DNA of 64,000 bases from Acestrorhynchus altus (lineage: Eukaryota > Chordata > Actinopteri > Characiformes > Acestrorhynchidae): contig CM067505.1 in NCBI GenBank assembly GCA_034509495.1, forward strand, positions 11,481,603 to 11,545,602, read 5' to 3'. The notes under the pieces are model-generated. The model saw only the letters and a list, made by a program, of their open reading frames with translations, had not been told where the DNA came from and made no database searches. Position 1 is the stretch's first letter. Each line of letters starts with the position of its first letter. The translations under genes and the position numbers were made by a program. Below, piece after piece: positions 55,348-64,000 of this stretch.

Positions 55348-55397
55348 ATGAATGAATGAATGAATGAATGAATGAATGAATGAATGAATGAATGAAT
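55348..55397. repeat. (GAAT)n microsatellite
   Basis: About 12 tetramers. Confidence 0.96.
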
Positions 55398-55947
55398 AAA
55401 TCTGCCTTTTGCTGAAAATATATTGTCCACATGTCCCAGTGGGTTTTGTCTCCATAAAGAGCTAAATACATGTGGAAATACATACATACATAAGCTTCTC
55501 TTGCTGCCACTATGAAACTTTTCCAATACACAAACACCAGTAAAGATCAGAGTCCCTGCATTGGCCCTTTATCCTGTTCCTCTGTATCGGCAGATCACAG
55601 TCCAGCGGCTCCCCACAGCACGCGTGGCCTGCACACCGCTGATAGACCTGCTCACCGTACCATGGTCTGGAATCTTCTTGAGAGTGAAATGAACATTATG
55701 AGGATTTCTGCTAGCCACTAAATACCAGAACATTTAGTGTTAAGCATAACCTATAGCCCCCAAAATAAACATAATTTTATATGAAATTAGAATTTTCTGT
55801 GGAATTTAAATTGTCAGTATCTTTCTTATTTATTCTGTTTTATTTATTTGTGCTGTCTCCATATTCACAGGGTAATATAATATTGACAGACAGTGCCCTA
55901 CAACCTCTCTGAAACATGTCCTGGGTCTCAAAATGTGTGTTTTTGGA

Positions 55948-56035
55948 AAATGTCCAGCCTTCAACAAAAAGAGCCAATCACATTAATCGTTATTCTGTCA
56001 GCAGAGGAGGTTCGAGTCATTAGAGAGGTGGAGAG
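55948..56035. repeat. dispersed repeat, copy B
   Basis: Related to 1722-1800 by CCTTCAACAAA-A-GAGCCAATCA and the following GAGGAGG region. Same orientation. Confidence 0.5.
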
Positions 56036-58075
56036 CATTATTTGCTTTTTTTTTAACAAACTTTTATTAAACAAACAAAAACTTATTGCTGCAGTGGTGG
56101 AATTAGCATTATGCTAGCAGAGGAACCCTGATGTCTGATGAAAGAAAAGATAACCTACCTGAAAATCTAATTAAATAGTTTATGCATTAAAACATTCTAG
56201 TATTTAGGGCAAACATGAATGGATGACTTGTTATGACTAAGATACCTTTTTTATAATAAGGTTGAAAATAACTGAGCTTTAATCTTATGGTTATACAATT
56301 TTGTATACAGGCAGAAGCCCCTCCAAAGGCCATTCAGGTGACAGGATTTTGACAGGCTAAGTAAAACTCTAATAAATATGATTAAATTCTGATTAAAATG
56401 ATTGTTATTAAAGGCAGGAGAGATGGAGGAAAATGACACTGATTGGACACTGATTGGACTATGACACTGATTGGACTAAAGAGGCAGGTTCAGCAGGCAT
56501 AAGCATGAACTGACATTGCATTATCTTATATTGCTTGTATGACTGGTTGATCTGTAGCTTTTGGATGGCTAGTATAGCCAAAACACTTTGGCTGATGTGT
56601 TCCTTTAAAGAAGTTTGTGCTATGAGATAATTTGTCCAAATTGCTGTTAGTTACTTAAAATGAATGTTATGTTGCTTTCATAATGCTGACTGTTTGGGTT
56701 TTTTTCTCCCGAGGATGTTACCCCAAGACCTCTTGATGTCCCTGGTTTTAAAGAGTGTGATTGAAATGGGAAGCACAGGAAGGATATCCTAAATGAATAA
56801 CACCAAGCCTCCCTGTTCTGCCATTCTAAGATAAATGTGGAAGCTGTTTGACTTTGAAGAAAACACTGTAACACTGTTCAAATATAATATAATTGGCTGA
56901 CATGGTCAAAGATCCCTTAAGAGAGTGCATGAAATCAAGAATAGTTAGCCTACAAGATGTAAGCATTGAACAAGTGAGACCTGTGTGCTTGGCAAAGATT
57001 AACCATGTGTGATAAATAATGTGACACTGGTGATGGAATATGAGTGAAATCAGTTCGCTATGTGGTTACTGTGTATGAAGGCGGTCTCCAGACAGCTTAT
57101 CTCCCCTTAATTCAAGAAGAGGCTGCAGAGTTACTTCAGTAAGAGGCAGGGTTGGAGCCAGACATTTTAAACACCCAGGGCTTACCCAAATGTCCAGAAC
57201 CATGTTTGCCTCTTAAGATTTATTTGCCTTACAGCAACAATATGAACTCTTTTTCAAGCCACCTAAGAGAGACAGAATTCCTAAACAAATCAGCACATTA
57301 TATGTGCAAAACATAATAGTTGCAGACTAATTTTAATTTCTGCCACTATGAAGAAGCAAAGATTGTCTGAGGTTCAATTTAAATAACATTGGTAAAGTAC
57401 AAATTTGGCATTAATACTGAACTACTTTCTATCTTAACACCTCCTTCAGTTATATATTTTTGGAGCAGAATTCACAGAATGAAATGAAAGAGCACAAATA
57501 ATGTTAAATAGATACGTCTTCAATAGCCTCAAAATGAAATAAAATGTTTTCAGAAGAAAATTTGCTCTTTACATTTTTATTACATTAAATGTCTGTGCAG
57601 AACAGCAAAACACAACCAGTACCAGTACCAAGTACCAAAAAAGTACTAAGTTATAAAAAAGAGTGATTATTTACATTTTAGTAACATTTTTGCCATTCAA
57701 CATTTACATAACATTAACAAAAGCTTAACTTTGTGTCAATTAGCACAGTAGCTTTGCCATCTGTAACTTATTGTCAAATATATTACAATAAAAATGTTGT
57801 GAATTAACCTGTGAAATGTTATTCCCTGCATCTTAACTTTACATTTAGTTAAAAAATCTAAGGAGGCAGTTCTCTGGCAGTTCTCCTATTTAAATAGGTC
57901 AAAAAAAATACTTTTATGTTGATTTTTGTGTCAGACACAAGTCTCACAAGCCCCATCTAACATTTTATTCCCCAGTCATTAAAACTTTATTAACATTCAA
58001 ATTAACCAGAGCTCTATCTCAAGGGTTCTGTTAGCCTTCGAGCTAATCACAGCTAATGTTTTTTACATCTACTGC

Positions 58076-58225
58076 TTCACACACTAAGTGGTGTGGGCTC
58101 ACCTCAAACAGCTTTCACACACTCAGTAGCATGGACCCACTTGAAATACCTTTCACACACAGTTGTGTGGACTCACCTCAAACACCTTTCACACACTCAG
58201 TGGTGTGGACTCACCTCAAGCATCT
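58076..58225. repeat. 38-bp minisatellite, four copies
   Basis: Units of 38, 38, 36 and 38 bp exactly fill the interval. The unit begins TTCACACACTCAGTGGTGTG and continues GACTCACCTCAAACACCT. Confidence 0.92.
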
Positions 58226-58669
58226 TGCTGCTTTCTCTTCTGCATCCTGTTGATGACAGCTGTGAATCACTTCACTTTGGTCCATGTTTACTACATTTCA
58301 ACACTGCTACTGGCAGTGTTGCCAAGTCTAGTGTTTCTCAGAACTACAGCAACAACCAGCTAAAAAAAAAACTTCTACTATTGTTTTGAAATAGTTTATT
58401 ACTGATTACTTATGTGATCATTTATTCACCCGTTCTTTAATGTTAATTAATTTGTGTTATTTATTTAATTTTATTTTTGTATCTGAAAAAAATGTTGGGG
58501 GGGGGGCTTTTGGCAAATCTTCCGGGGCTTAAGGCCCATAAGCCACTCCCTCGCTCAGCACCTGGTAAGAGAGCTGCTGATTCAATTCTGTAGCTTTAAG
58601 TTATCAACCTTATACTAAGTTGCTATATTGTCTTTACCTGAAGAAAAGCTAACACACTGCATTTGTTTG

Positions 58670-58920
58670 CATTCCGTGGCACGTGGTGAATGAATAGCGA
58701 GCTAATGTTGAAGAGATGGTGATGGAGAGGACGCCACCAATAGCGCCGCAATAATTACTTCACCTGCCCGCTGCAGCTGGTCGGTGTTGTCAAGCCTACC
58801 ACTCGGATAATGGATATGTATTAGAGGTATTGGCAGGGGTTGAGCTGACTATTGACAATATGTCAGCACTGATCATTAGGCCAAGCTCACAAAGAGAGAC
58901 AGCCCGAGTGCGCACTAGTG
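58670..58920. promoter_or_regulatory. candidate conserved non-coding element
   Basis: A repeat-free 250-bp island with preserved CpGs. It contains an E-box CAGCTG, GCACGTGG, TAATTACTTCACC and CATTAGGCC motifs. No coding potential is seen. Conservation is inferred, not tested. Confidence 0.35.
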
Positions 58921-59031
58921 AGAGAGTGAGCGAAAGTGTCTCTGTTTGAATCTCTTCTCACTTTCTTTTCCAACCTCTCTTTCTCTGACTCACTCAGAAA
59001 GGTACTGACAGACAGCTGATAAGGGAAACGA

Positions 59032-59033
<2 letters not shown>

Positions 59034-59095
<62 letters not shown>

Positions 59096-59200
59096 CAGCA
59101 TCCTCCAATTGTATTGACGTTAAGCCTGGAGTAAGGTGAGAAGCGTGTGTGCTTCTGTATTTGGAAATTGTATTCAAATACAAAAATAATAAGTACAGAA

Positions 59201-59239
<39 letters not shown>
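59034..59239. repeat. two (GT)n microsatellites
   Basis: GT tracts at 59034-59093 and 59202-59239, separated by about 108 bp of ordinary sequence. Confidence 0.96.
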
Positions 59240-59242
<3 letters not shown>

Positions 59243-60169
59243 GCCGCCGTATTAGCTGCTTGTTAGAGAGAGAGGGGTTGGTGATATAATTGTAAGCTGT
59301 TATTGATTGGGGGCGCCTTGTTATTGATGAGAGAGAATTTAATTCAACCAACTCGTTTGTCAACATGACATTGCCATTTAACAATGAACTCTCTCTTTCT
59401 CACTCTTACACACACACACACACACACACATACACACACACCTGAGACAAGATTTCCCCCGTTGATATTCTTAAGTTCAGTAACTTAACAACAACAATAA
59501 GATGATGACAATTGCTGAATAGCTTTGAAAAACAGAAAAGTGACTTGGATCATTTCTGCTGAAAACAAGACTGCATGTTCATGGCCCATTTATTCATTTA
59601 TTGAATTATTTATTTGCCTGTTTAAGTATATAAGTCCCACTTAATTTGTGTGTTATCATCTTGGATATATATTTTGGATATAATGGGTCTGTGTTTTGTG
59701 GTCAGAGCTGCTGTAAGCAAGAAGCTGAACACTGGGCCAGGTAGAATACAAAATGTCAGAAACGTGTGTGTGCACTTGCCTTTATGTGAGGTGTATGCTT
59801 TGTGTGTGTGTGTGTGTGTGTGTGTTCGCAGGGCGGTATTGGGCTCAACACCATCTTCAATCCACCTTCCTTCCCTCTCTGCGCGATAGACGCGCAAAAC
59901 ACACTATATTCTACAAGAAATAATTGCTTTTGTCTGGAAGGAGTTTGGATGGGGGTGCAGTGGCCTCTCCGCTGAGGGGGGTTCGGGAAGGACAACCGCG
60001 CGCTCCCCTTTTCCCTCTTTCCCCCTCGTCTTCTTTTCTCTCCCTCTCGCTCGCTGGACACGCGGATGTCATCTGTCAAACGGAGAGGAGTAGGAGGAGG
60101 AGGAGGTGGAGGAGGAGGAAGAGGGACCGAGGGGGACAATGAGGCGACCACAGTCACTGCGCTTTTCCG

Positions 60170-60500
60170 GCCCGCGCCCCTAAACGGCCAGAAACGAACG
60201 TTATCACCCAAACGAAGCACGTGATAATATTTTAACAAGGCCCCATTAGGGCTCGTGAATAAATCTGTCATATCTCATCATTAAATAATGCTCCAGTTTT
60301 TTATGATCCGCGGGTCCATAATTGATCGATATCTCATTAAAAAGGCTGGGGATGGGTGGGGGAGAGGTGGGAGGTAGGGGTGGGGGTGGATCTAGCTCTA
60401 CGCTTTCGATTTCCCCGTATTGACCGCGATGTTTAGCGTATAGATTTTTCTATTTTAAAAATCTATGTGGGCAATAATCTTGAGTGTAAGTGCGCGCCGC
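60170..60500. promoter_or_regulatory. candidate conserved non-coding element
   Basis: AT-rich homeodomain-like cores (CATTAAATAATG, TAATTGATCGATATC, TCATTAAAAAGG) lie in a CpG-rich neighbourhood, plus a 25-bp hairpin at 60441-60465. Only a G-rich run at 60350-60390 interrupts it. Confidence 0.35.
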
Positions 60501-60552
60501 AGATTGTAGCTTTATAAGTGACAGCGCGCGGCGTATGGACGGCGGAGGGCAG

Positions 60553-60554
<2 letters not shown>

Positions 60555-60590
<36 letters not shown>
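60555..60590. repeat. (GA)n microsatellite
   Basis: About 18 GA units within the CpG-rich block. Confidence 0.95.
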
Positions 60591-60593
<3 letters not shown>

Positions 60594-61279
60594 TCTGATC
60601 TCTGAACCACAAACGCTGAAGTTCTGCTTTAGGGAGCGAATGAAACTTTAGAGAGAACAGAGAACAGAGGAAGCCCTGTTAATTAAGCTACACAAATGTT
60701 GAACTTTCCTGTTTTGCCATAAAAGCCTAGAGTCAGGGGTCCGACCGGGGTCCTACAGGGGCTCCCCCCACCCCACAAATCACACAGGACCCTCTGGCCG
60801 CCGAATGACACGTTTTCCACCTGCGCGTAAGGTGAGCGCGCGCTCACCTGCTGTAATCCACATCGCGTCCACATTGTGTAAAACCCATTGATTCCAGCGG
60901 CTCACCGCAATCATCAGAGCCACCCATAATGAAGAGTAATCAAAGGATCAATACAGGGAGAGCCGCCTTTCTATAGGATTAGTCAAAAAAGAGGGATGGG
61001 GGAGTGGGGGAGGTATGGGGAGGGAAGGGGAGTGGGGGAATGGGGGTTGGGGTTCAGAGTTGCTGCTTCTCTCTCTCTCTCCTCCTCCTCTACAGAGCGT
61101 CTGTCGCTGGGAGGCGGACGGAGCGAGAGGAGAGCGCGAGGCCTTCCCCAAGCACTGACACACACACACACACACACACACTTACTCGCACACGGATGGC
61201 GGGACACAGGCAAGGAGCGAAATCCGCGTGATCGGTATCGTGCTCCTTCTTTTCCTTCAGTTTTCACTTCTGTGCCGAG

Positions 61280-61282
<3 letters not shown>

Positions 61283-61315
<33 letters not shown>
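61283..61315. repeat. (GA)n microsatellite
   Basis: About 16 GA units within the CpG-rich block. A shorter GT-GA tract follows at 61495-61532. Confidence 0.95.
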
Positions 61316-61317
<2 letters not shown>

Positions 61318-61494
61318 TGCGCTTTATTTATTTATCTATCGATTGCTTGCGTTTTAATTAGTGGCCTATGACTGCAAGTGAAGGGGAGGAGGAAGGAGGG
61401 GCGTAGCGCGAGCCTTACCTTTCCTGACACACTTGTTTAATGTTTGAAGGGTTAAACGATAGATTTTTTAAACCGAGAACGTTCCTCGGCGAAT

Positions 61495-61531
<37 letters not shown>

Positions 61532-62238
61532 TGTGTTTGAGAGACACGGCGAGAGGGGCCGACACGCAGAGGAATCAGCGAGCCTTATGTTTGTGTTGTA
61601 GCGGGAGAAGGTGATGAGTGAGCTGCTGAGCTTTCTCCTCAGCTGTTCAGAAGCCACGGCAGCGTTTTCTTCCCCAGTGCGGATGAGATCAGAAAACGTG
61701 GGGCGTCGTGTGTGGCAAATGTAAGAGATGAGATATACCCAAAACTTCACCTGACAAACGCGCTGCTTTATCTCTGAAATACTCGCCTCCTGACCATCCG
61801 TGTGCGAGTCCGAGCACCAGCACAGTGTAAATACAAAGACAAAGCATTCAAAGAAAAAAGAAACCAAACACCAAAGGAGCCGCAACAATGCCAGAAAGGC
61901 ACACAACCAAAAACAGCTCGCTCGCCTAGACCTCCACGCACAGCTCGCGCGCACCCACCACTTCTCCAACAGCCTCGCACCAGTCTACCTGAACACCACG
62001 AACACACCAAAGACGAGAAAAAGAAGAGGAACCGAAGACGAACGCGCACAGCACCACCCCACTTACTCCCAAAACAACAGCCAGACGACAGCGGATCGCG
62101 TTTGTTCCTTTGCCGAAAGCCGCTGGTGCTCAGAGAAGCTCTCGTGACTTCGGCGCCTGGCGCTCCTCAAGGCCTCCAAGGCTCCTGCGCTCCAGCACTG
62201 TAAGAGCCTGACTCATGTTTGTTTTATTCATCCTTTAC

Positions 62239-62241
<3 letters not shown>

Positions 62242-62284
<43 letters not shown>

Positions 62285-62390
62285 CCAATCTCAGTTCAGT
62301 TTCTTCACCTCTTTATTCTTCCTTCCATCGAAAGCACACAGATAGACAGACAGACAGATAGACAGACTGACAGACAGACAGACAGACAGG
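62242..62390. repeat. (CA)n and (CAGA)n microsatellites
   Basis: CA at 62242-62282 and an imperfect CAGA/TAGA tetramer array at 62339-62390, just right of the donor-like site. Confidence 0.95.
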
Positions 62391-62708
62391 GAAGGAGAAG
62401 TGCTGTTTAGCAGCAAATTGTGTATGAATGTCCGTCTGTATCCGCAGTTAATTCTTCGCGCTCGCCCATGTGGTCCGTCCTCTTTCGTGTCTTCCTGCCT
62501 ATGTGCACTCTTTTTCCTCTCCTCTATTCTTCTATGCCCACTCCTCCGATCTCCTTCCCTCTTCCCTTCTCTCTCCGAGTCTCTGCTCGCGGCCGGTTTG
62601 GGGAATATTCATGGCAATCCATCGATCCCCGCTGAGATCGATCGCGGGACCGCGGAAAGAAACGAGGCGCTGAGGGGGAGAATTTAGCGACGGGAAAGAA
62701 TAACAGTC

Positions 62709-62749
<41 letters not shown>
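62709..62749. repeat. (CT)n microsatellite
   Basis: About 20 CT units. Confidence 0.95.
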
Positions 62750-62754
<5 letters not shown>

Positions 62755-64000
62755 AATGTTGCTGACTTCTCCATCTCTCCATCTTGCTTGTTTGCTCAAT
62801 GATACAGGTCGTTCAATTTCACAGAGGTTGCAGTGTTTTACAGTGTTGTCTTCGGACAGACAGCAAGACAGAGATATATCAACCTGTTCTCACATCCACG
62901 TATATAGCAAACAGCTGAAAATTAACACAAACTATGCCGTGAACTTCCCCACTCATGACCCCACCTTGGGTTGGGGTGATAGAAGGTCAGACACCAGAGC
63001 ATTTGCATCCCTTTTCAACAAATGAGACATGGAGTATTTTTTCCACTAGCCTAAGCAGGCAAGGGTCCAGATGTTCTTACATCTTCAAAACTGCAGAGAG
63101 TGGCCCACATGGTGCTGTCCTTTCTCCCTATCCAGGTAGTGTTAAAATTGGATTGGTGAGTGGCCTCCTGGAAGCCAGTTTAGATAAGTCGTTAGGTCCT
63201 CATTGGGTGTAGAGTGTTTTCCAGCAAGATTTGTGTATTGGAAACTGTAGCATTTGCATTTGGGAAATATATGTAAAGATAGAGAAAATCCATAACAGAT
63301 GAGGTGGCACAGGCATAAAGTAAGAGTTACACACTTTGATTTTTAATGATCAATATGGTGGTGGTTCCAATGGCATTTCTTTGGATGCTCAGGAAATGTT
63401 TGTGTGAATGTCTGTGTGCAGTGTTTGTCCAGGCCTCAGGTTGTCTTGCTGTTTCTTTGATGTCTTGAATCATGGCCTCTATTAAGCATGTTATGTTTAA
63501 CTCAACCTTTTCTGTTATTTTAAAAATGGAAGACCCATACACTAAAGCACACAAACGTCTAAAAAATTCAAAATAGACATCAGGCATTAATGAAATGGCA
63601 AGATCTCAAACTAGTCAAAGCAAGTCTTTGAGAAGTTAATAGCAACTGATATGTTTTCCCAGTGTGCAGTTGTTCAGATTGTCCAGCTCTGACAGGGTTT
63701 CAGTTTGCCCAATCAATTTGGTTGATTTTAGCATTTAGCTGCGTTAGTCTGCTTAAGGAAATTGGGTGAAGCTCAGCGGTCAACAAGTGTATTTGTTGCC
63801 TGAACACATTTGTACACAATTGCTTTCTTTTAATACACTAATTTTGGAAGTTGTGAAAATTGGAGTTATTCACGTTCCATTTTTTCAGTGGAGGAGAAAA
63901 GTATTGAATTACTTTTTCCTATTAAAGTCATGAGAAAAGCAAACTCTGGCAAAATTAAAGTTCTGTTTCAACTGTAATGTGTACACAAACTGTGGTTTTG
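62750..64000. other. unassigned DNA at the right end of the window
   Basis: AT-rich sequence without a recognisable exon or repeat. If the donor-like site at 62200 is real, this is the start of that gene's first intron. Confidence 0.5.

Larger units (their letters stand above)
47851..58650. other. intergenic DNA with putative regulatory islands
   Basis: No exon is recognisable. Between microsatellites the sequence keeps a less eroded look with scattered CpGs, most clearly at 47860-48060, 49020-49320 and 52950-53040, listed separately. 53050-53580, 55450-55900 and 56100-58060 hold nothing I can name. Confidence 0.65.
60500..62206 (+). promoter_or_regulatory. CpG-rich putative promoter and 5'UTR exon of a neighbouring gene
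   Basis: CpG density rises from about 59880 to 62200, with GCGCGC clusters at 60490-60535, 60825-60845, 61110-61140 and 61930-61960. TTTATAAG at 60510 is TATA-like. CACTGTAAGAG at 62196-62206 is a good splice donor context. No start codon leads to a recognisable protein before it, so the coding part would lie beyond the window. Embedded GA, CA and GT repeats lower confidence, and the strand is inferred from the donor. Confidence 0.4.

Noticed and set aside
61802..62203. A 133-codon Arg/Lys/Pro/Gln-rich open frame in the CpG-rich block
   Set aside because: The composition follows from C- and A-rich DNA and overlaps equally long frames in other readings. It shows no domain and more likely is 5'UTR.
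63885..63930. CAGTGGAGGAGAAAAGTATTGAA as a possible Tc1 terminus at the window edge
   Set aside because: It resembles the CAGTGGGGAAAATAAGTATTT end only loosely, and no element body can be seen before the window stops.
1..64000. CRISPR array, operon, phage or other prokaryotic system
   Set aside because: Split genes with GT-AG introns, CpG depletion, long dinucleotide repeats and Tc1/LINE elements make this vertebrate nuclear DNA. The tandem repeats lack spacer-repeat alternation.
1..64000. tRNA, rRNA or other structured RNA genes
   Set aside because: I saw no stretch with convincing A/B boxes plus a cloverleaf, or rRNA-like sequence. A covariance-model search was not possible.

Overview
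This window is vertebrate, almost certainly teleost (ray-finned fish), nuclear DNA. It is AT-rich, very dense in CA/GT, CT/GA and other microsatellites, and full of Tc1/mariner-type DNA transposon remnants typical of fish genomes. The one protein-coding host gene I can support is a complete Na+/K+-ATPase alpha subunit on the + strand (CDS 9318-36463, 21 coding exons, 1022 codons plus stop). Its C-terminus (...RKLILRRNPGGWVEKETYY) and an N-domain stretch (HETED-NDNRYLLVMKGAPER) match the alpha-3 paralogue, so I call it atp1a3. I cannot decide between the teleost a and b copies without a tree.

Layout. 1-8870 is 5' flanking DNA without a recognisable gene: microsatellites, a LINE-tail-like repeat (5621-6140), a related pair of ~250-bp repeats (3808-4055 and 4839-5108) and small transposon scraps. 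8870-9317 is the CpG-richer promoter/5'UTR of atp1a3. 9318-36463 is the gene, with long introns 1, 7, 15 and 19. Intron 7 holds a nearly full-length Tc1-like transposon whose transposase frame is still open (20073-21095) but whose left inverted repeat is truncated. Intron 15 holds a second, broken relative of that transposon into which a non-LTR retrotransposon fragment is nested. Introns 13, 15, 16 and 19 contain more degenerate Tc1 pieces. 36464 to ~37660 is the likely 3'UTR.

37660-47850 is intergenic and repeat-rich, with Tc1 remnants, a (GAAA)n block, a degenerate CATTATTTTGAGAT minisatellite and several RFX X-box-like palindromes near 44.0-44.6 kb. 47850-60960 contains islands that look like conserved regulatory DNA, judged by composition and motif content only. 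One has a 16-bp perfect POU-type palindrome and two abutting octamer motifs at 49.04-49.31 kb; others lie at 58.67-58.92 and 60.17-60.96 kb. 60500-62206 is CpG-rich with a splice-donor-like site at its right edge and looks like the promoter/5'UTR exon of another gene whose coding part lies outside the window. 62750-64000 has nothing I can name.

How it works together: the gene encodes the catalytic subunit of the plasma-membrane sodium pump, which in vertebrates pairs with a beta subunit and FXYD proteins encoded elsewhere. All catalytic, ion-binding and cardiotonic-steroid-contact residues that I checked are intact, and all introns are GT-AG. The most notable gene-level feature is two fused exons (245 and 313 nt), which account exactly for 21 rather than the usual 23 coding exons. 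I did not find a clearly new biological system. The best leads are the intron losses, the candidate enhancers, and the transposon with an intact frame but a lost end.
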